From: Mariprofundaceae bacterium
GTDB taxonomy: Bacteria; Pseudomonadota; Zetaproteobacteria; Mariprofundales; Mariprofundaceae
Assembly (NCBI GenBank): GCA_015488115.1
Contig: WFOK01000051.1
Span: forward strand, 1 to 48,005
Reading direction: 5' to 3'
Length of the DNA stretch: 48,005 nt
Shown here: positions 44,791 through 48,005 of the stretch, piece by piece
How the letters are laid out: each line of letters opens with the position of its first letter
How positions within the stretch are numbered: the stretch's first letter is position 1
Translations under genes and position numbers: made by a program
Notes under the pieces: model-generated
What the model was told of the DNA's origin: nothing
Databases searched by the model: none
The model's input: the letters and a program-made list of their open reading frames with translations, nothing else

Positions 44791-44796
44791 TATAAT
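44791..44796 (+). promoter_or_regulatory. Consensus -10 box ahead of the AlgC-type gene
   Basis: A perfect TATAAT without a clear -35 at normal spacing. Transcription would begin near 44803, immediately at the ATG at 44804, so the mRNA may be leaderless. Confidence 0.5.
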
Positions 44797-44803
44797 GGGC
44801 CCG

Positions 44804-46219
44804 ATGAGCATGCGCAAGGAACTCCCGCAACGGCAGGTCCCGGACCATATCTTCCGGGAATACGATATCCGTGGCATCGCCGGACAGGAATTTGATGAAG
44901 ACTTTTCCTATCGCCTGGGCAGGGTGTTGGCCTCCAGCCCCCATACCCCGGACGGCCCCTATATAGTCGGGCGTGACGTACGGCTTTCAGGACCGACATT
45001 GCAGCAGTCGCTGATCAACGGAATTTGCGACGGCGGAAGGGACGTGCTGGACATCGGCATCTCGCCAGCACCCTTGGCCTATTTCGCGGCCTTTACGCGC
45101 AAGGTTGCCGGATGCATCCATGTCACGGCCAGCCACAACCCGCCGGAATACAATGGCTTCAAGATCATGTGCGGGCGGCGCCCGCTGCACGGCAAGGATA
45201 TCCTCGAGCTTCGCACGCGCATGCATGCGCCTCTACCCGCCCCCTGCGACAAGCCGGGAACCGTGCGCCAGACGGATATCGCCGAGGCATACATCGCATA
45301 TGTACTGAGGGATTGTCCATTGAAGCGCCCGCTGAAGGTCGTCATTGACGCCGGCAACGGGCCGGCGGGCCTGTTGGCTGCGCCCCTGTACCGCAGGCTT
45401 GGTTGCGAGGTCGTTGAGCTGTTCTGCGACCCCGACGGCCGTTTCCCGCACCACCACCCCGATCCGAGCAGGGATGAAAACCTGCAGGCATTGAGAAGCG
45501 TCGTGCTGCATGAAGGCTTTGACCTGGGCATCGCCTTCGATGGGGACGGTGACCGCATTGGCGTCGTCGATGGGCAAGGCCGCATTCTGCGCAGCGACAT
45601 GCTGCTGCTGCTCCTCGCCCGCACAATCCTCGACCTCCATCCCGGCGCCGCCATCATCGGAGAAACCAAATGTTCCCAACTGCTCTATGATGATGTGCGC
45701 CTTCGTGGCGGCAAGGCCATCATGTGGCGTGCCGGCCATTCCCCGATCAAGGCGAAGATGCAGGAAACGGGTGCCCTTCTTGCGGGCGAGATGAGCGGAC
45801 ACATCTTCTTCGCGGACCGATACTTCGGCATTGACGATGCCATCTATGCGGGCGCCAGGCTCATGCAGATGATCGCCGATGCCGGACGTCCTCTTTCGGC
45901 CTTGATTGACGAGCTGCCAGCAAGCATGAGCACGCCGGAGATCCGCTGCTTTTGCCCCGATGAAATCAAATTCCGCATCGTGGAGGAGGCCATTCGTGAC
46001 TTCCGGCAGCAAGGCTACAACATCATCGACATTGACGGCATGCGCCTCCAACTTGAATGCGGCTGGGCCCTTCTGCGCGCCTCAAACACGCAGCCGGCCC
46101 TGGTTCTGCGCTTCGAAGCTAGGGATCCCCGCTCCCTTGAGCATGTCCGCTCGCTCGTCGAAGAATGGCTCGCTCGTCACCCCCTGACCCGACACATGGC
46201 AAACTCCCGCCACGCTTGA
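44804..46219 (+). CDS. Phosphomannomutase/phosphoglucomutase, AlgC type
   Basis: 471 residues from ATG 44804 (AlgC of Pseudomonas about 463). Interconverts hexose 6- and 1-phosphates for LPS and exopolysaccharide precursors. Landmarks: IFREYDIRGIAG, the catalytic TASHNPPEYNGFK with Ser110, AFDGDGDRIGVVD (Asp246, 248, 250), the sugar-recognition GEMSGHIFF, and RASNTQPALVLRFEA for phosphate. All loops are intact. The frame is open further upstream to 44735, but that part lacks similarity and a ribosome-binding site. ATG 44810 is two codons later and equally possible. No Shine-Dalgarno precedes either, while TATAAT ends eight bases before 44804. A diguanylate cyclase follows, a common partner of exopolysaccharide control. 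Confidence 0.93.
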   Translation: MSMRKELPQRQVPDHIFREYDIRGIAGQEFDEDFSYRLGRVLASSPHTPDGPYIVGRDVRLSGPTLQQSLINGICDGGRDVLDIGISPAPLAYFAAFTRKVAGCIHVTASHNPPEYNGFKIMCGRRPLHGKDILELRTRMHAPLPAPCDKPGTVRQTDIAEAYIAYVLRDCPLKRPLKVVIDAGNGPAGLLAAPLYRRLGCEVVELFCDPDGRFPHHHPDPSRDENLQALRSVVLHEGFDLGIAFDGDGDRIGVVDGQGRILRSDMLLLLLARTILDLHPGAAIIGETKCSQLLYDDVRLRGGKAIMWRAGHSPIKAKMQETGALLAGEMSGHIFFADRYFGIDDAIYAGARLMQMIADAGRPLSALIDELPASMSTPEIRCFCPDEIKFRIVEEAIRDFRQQGYNIIDIDGMRLQLECGWALLRASNTQPALVLRFEARDPRSLEHVRSLVEEWLARHPLTRHMANSRHA

Positions 46220-46251
46220 AACCAGACCCGTGTTCTCATAGTCTTTGAAAG

Positions 46252-46259
46252 AAAGGAGG
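46252..46259 (+). promoter_or_regulatory. Strong Shine-Dalgarno positioned for a nine-codon upstream ORF
   Basis: AAAGGAGG directly abuts the in-frame ATG of the cyclase gene (46260), too close to serve it. It is spaced seven bases from the out-of-frame ATG at 46267. Confidence 0.6.
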
Positions 46260-47846
46260 ATGGCTCATGGCGGTGGCGGGCCTGATCCAGCATTGAAACA
46301 TCCCCCCTGGCCGCGGTTCGCCGGATATGCCTTCCTTGCCCTTTTTGTCCCGGCGGTATTGGGCGGCTCTCTTTTCCTTCAGGCCTTCAATCATGAAAGG
46401 GAACTGGTCGCTCTCCAGCAGCAACACGATCTGCAAATCCGGAAAACGGCCATCGAATCCCATCTTCGCCAACTTGGCTATTCGCTGATCTTCCTCGCCG
46501 ATCAGGTTCATCTGCATCAGCCCCTGTCCGACCCCGAAGGAAGAAGAATTTTCGCTGAGGACATGCTGTCCTTTCTCAATACAACGGAGCTTTTCGATCA
46601 ATTGCGCCTGCTGGACCTCAACGGCAAGGAGGTTGCCCGCGCGAACTATAATCGGGGGCATCCGTTCCTGGTTCCGGAAGAGCAGTTGCAGGACAAGAGC
46701 AGACGATACTATTTCCAGCACAGCATCAGGCTGGATCCTGGCGACATGTACGTTTCCCCTCTGGATCTGAATGTCGAGCATGGTGAAATCGAGCGCCCGT
46801 TCAAGCCGACGATCCGTTTCTGCATGCCGGTCAGCAACAAGGCCGGACAAAAAATCGGACTCCTGGTCATGAACTATCTGGCGGATCACCTGCTGGCACT
46901 GGTGAAATCCAGGCAGCGCACGCCTGTCTACATGCTGAATGCGCATGGAGACTGGTTCATTGCCCCCGATCCTGCCTGGACCTGGGGTCACATGCTTCCC
47001 GAAAGGGAAAGGTTCAACATGGGCAGAATGCAGGCCGAGGCTTGGAACAGAATCAGGCAAACGGATGGAGGGCATTTCTTGATCGGCGATACCCATTATG
47101 TCTTCACAACCATCTATCCGATCAAGGTGTTATCGGGCATCCGCTCGCTGAGCCTTTCCTCCGACCCGGCATCCATGCAATGGAAAATGCTGATCATGTA
47201 CTCGAACGACATGGTGCTGAAGCAAACCGCCGACCTGCAGCGTTCCATCCTTGTCTGGTCCGCGGGTCTGGCCATTGCCCTGCTGTTCGGTGCCTGGTTC
47301 TATGCCAATATCGTGGAGCAGAACCAGCAGCATGCGGTCAAGCTGCGCTTCCTGGCCGACCACGATGCGCTGACTGGTCTTCTGAGCCGGCGCAGGCTGT
47401 TCGAGCAGTTACAGATGGCCATGGCGCGCAGCCGACGCTACAAGACCCCCTTTGCATTGCTGTATCTGGACCTGGACCGTTTCAAGCCCATCAACGATCA
47501 GCATGGACACGAAGCAGGCGATCAGGTTCTTCGCGAGATCGCCGGAAGGCTGTTGGCCTGCGTGCGCGAAGTGGACATCGTGGCCCGGCTTGGCGGCGAC
47601 GAATTCGCCATCATTCTCGATCAGCTCAAGAGTCGCTCTGATGCGGCCGCCGTGGCCGAAAAGCTCATCGAATCCATCAACAGGCCCATTGTCATCCATG
47701 GACGCAAGCATGAGATCGGCTGCAGCATCGGCATCGCCATCTATCCCGATGATGCCGAAGAACCTGATGCGCTTCTCGCGCGCGCCGACGAGGCGATGTA
47801 CCGGGCAAAACGCCGGGGCAAGAATCACTATGAATTCGTCTCCTGA
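46260..47846 (+). CDS. Membrane-bound diguanylate cyclase
   Basis: 528 residues from ATG 46260. A helix at about 20-43, a periplasmic sensor of about 270 residues (Cache-like in size, rich in aromatic residues: RRYYFQHSIR, GDMYVSPLDLN, PTIRFCMPV), a second helix at about 325-347, then GGDEF. The active site is an intact LGGDEFAII with GGDEF at about 445-449. REVD five residues earlier is the inhibitory I-site. There is no EAL domain, so it should make c-di-GMP. Start uncertain: ATG 46260 touches its Shine-Dalgarno, TTG 46245 has none, and TTG 46293 overlaps the stop of a nine-codon ORF. The stop lies eight bases before the probable IS3 end. Confidence 0.9.
   Translation: MAHGGGGPDPALKHPPWPRFAGYAFLALFVPAVLGGSLFLQAFNHERELVALQQQHDLQIRKTAIESHLRQLGYSLIFLADQVHLHQPLSDPEGRRIFAEDMLSFLNTTELFDQLRLLDLNGKEVARANYNRGHPFLVPEEQLQDKSRRYYFQHSIRLDPGDMYVSPLDLNVEHGEIERPFKPTIRFCMPVSNKAGQKIGLLVMNYLADHLLALVKSRQRTPVYMLNAHGDWFIAPDPAWTWGHMLPERERFNMGRMQAEAWNRIRQTDGGHFLIGDTHYVFTTIYPIKVLSGIRSLSLSSDPASMQWKMLIMYSNDMVLKQTADLQRSILVWSAGLAIALLFGAWFYANIVEQNQQHAVKLRFLADHDALTGLLSRRRLFEQLQMAMARSRRYKTPFALLYLDLDRFKPINDQHGHEAGDQVLREIAGRLLACVREVDIVARLGGDEFAIILDQLKSRSDAAAVAEKLIESINRPIVIHGRKHEIGCSIGIAIYPDDAEEPDALLARADEAMYRAKRRGKNHYEFVS
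46267..46296 (+). CDS. Possible nine-codon upstream ORF (MAVAGLIQH)
   Basis: ATG 46267 with an ideal AGGAGG seven bases upstream, ending at TGA 46294-46296. It is out of frame with the cyclase, and its stop overlaps a TTG (46293-46295) in the cyclase frame, which would allow stop-and-restart coupling. Alternatively the annotated cyclase ATG is used and this is chance. Confidence 0.3.
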   Translation: MAVAGLIQH

Positions 47847-47853
47847 TCCTTCG

Positions 47854-48005
47854 TGGTAATCCCCCCATTTTAAGCTGCATCCACAAGTAGAATCATGCTG
47901 CCATAGCCAGCTTCTGGTATGGCGTAATTCCGCCGATGGCCATATTCGGCCGCTCGGCGTTGTATCGCCACAGCCATTCTGTGGCAAGTTGTTGAGCCTG
48001 CTCAA
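47854..48005 (-). mobile_element. End of an IS3-family insertion sequence (continues past window)
   Basis: The window ends inside an IS3-type transposase gene. The element's tip probably lies near TGGTAATCCCCCC at about 47854, eight bases after the cyclase stop. The other end and any target duplication are outside the window, so the tip is approximate. Confidence 0.7.
47893..48005 (-). CDS. IS3-family transposase OrfB, C-terminal 36 residues (5' part outside window)
   Basis: The minus-strand frame reads ...EWLWRYNAERPNMAIGG followed by ITPYQKLAMAA and TGA. This is the characteristic end of IS3-family integrase-type transposases, where YN.ERPH-like and GG.TP..(K/R)L motifs follow the catalytic Glu. 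The DDE triad lies outside. A longer frame on the same strand (to 47409) is in a different register, runs antisense to the cyclase and is not the real gene. Confidence 0.88.
   Translation of the reverse strand, partial: EQAQQLATEWLWRYNAERPNMAIGGITPYQKLAMAA

Noticed and set aside
47409-48005. Long minus-strand frame at the right edge
   Set aside because: Runs antisense to the cyclase and is in a different register from the real IS3 transposase end.
1-48005. tRNA, rRNA, CRISPR arrays, prophage, toxin-antitoxin or defence genes
   Set aside because: Intergenic gaps were inspected and none of these was recognised; gaps are short and mostly hold promoters or hairpins.

Overview
The window is a 48 kb piece of a GC-rich Gram-negative, most likely proteobacterial, chromosome. 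The evidence is an outer-membrane-type beta-barrel protein, a lipoprotein with a lipobox, periplasmic c-type cytochromes, a SPOR-domain division protein, MltG, AmgK, and the cell-envelope/DNA order pabC-mltG-tmk-holB. The cytochrome cluster suggests a respiring organism with a sizeable periplasmic electron-transfer apparatus. A deep-branching chemolithotrophic class (for example Zetaproteobacteria or Acidithiobacillia) would fit, but nothing here proves it. Nearly all DNA is coding and most genes are housekeeping. The only clear mobile DNA is an IS3-family transposase end at the right edge. I see no tRNA, rRNA, CRISPR array, prophage or defence island.

Layout. 1-7.5 kb: the end of an aspartate-type aminotransferase, a SAM hydrolase facing it, then metH, a phosphohexomutase and an outer-membrane-type protein on the plus strand. 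7.6-11.6 kb (minus): mdh-sucC-sucD plus a metallophosphoesterase, one TCA-cycle operon with overlapping genes. 11.7-13 kb: cca. 13.1-16.7 kb (plus): a respiratory cluster of a membrane-anchored haem protein, a monohaem cytochrome c, a trihaem cytochrome c and hemN, with a possible 28-residue small ORF ahead of it. 16.8-28.2 kb: a long minus-strand run, in transcription order argS, SPOR protein, amgK, ppa, hppA, a class V aminotransferase, aspS, an inverted-repeat-bounded spacer, a small lipoprotein and an isocitrate dehydrogenase fused to a zinc-ribbon domain, closed by a strong terminator. 28.5-31.1 kb: a PAS-GGDEF-EAL protein. 31.1-38.6 kb: a nine-gene minus-strand run pabC-mltG-(82 aa)-tmk-holB-metG-DUF2062-fructosamine kinase-mutM, with 4-nt stop/start overlaps at the front. 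38.6-44.7 kb: ilvA, an RNA methyltransferase, a nitronate-monooxygenase-like flavoprotein with a cysteine cluster, and a Rep/UvrD helicase. 44.8-48 kb: an AlgC-type phosphohexomutase, a diguanylate cyclase and the IS3 end.

How the genes fit together. mdh, sucCD and icd supply several TCA steps. hemN overlaps the trihaem cytochrome gene, which links haem supply to cytochrome production. Soluble and membrane pyrophosphatases sit together among aminoacyl-tRNA synthetase genes, whose reactions release PPi. MltG, AmgK and the SPOR protein all act on peptidoglycan. Two complete c-di-GMP enzymes, both with an inhibitory I-site, lie in the right half.

The most unusual points are the isocitrate dehydrogenase-zinc-ribbon fusion, the cytochrome cluster with an odd third haem, the Fe-S-like cysteine motif on the flavoprotein, the 248-bp inverted-repeat-bounded spacer, a possible leaderless algC-type gene, and a nine-codon upstream ORF overlapping the start region of the second cyclase.
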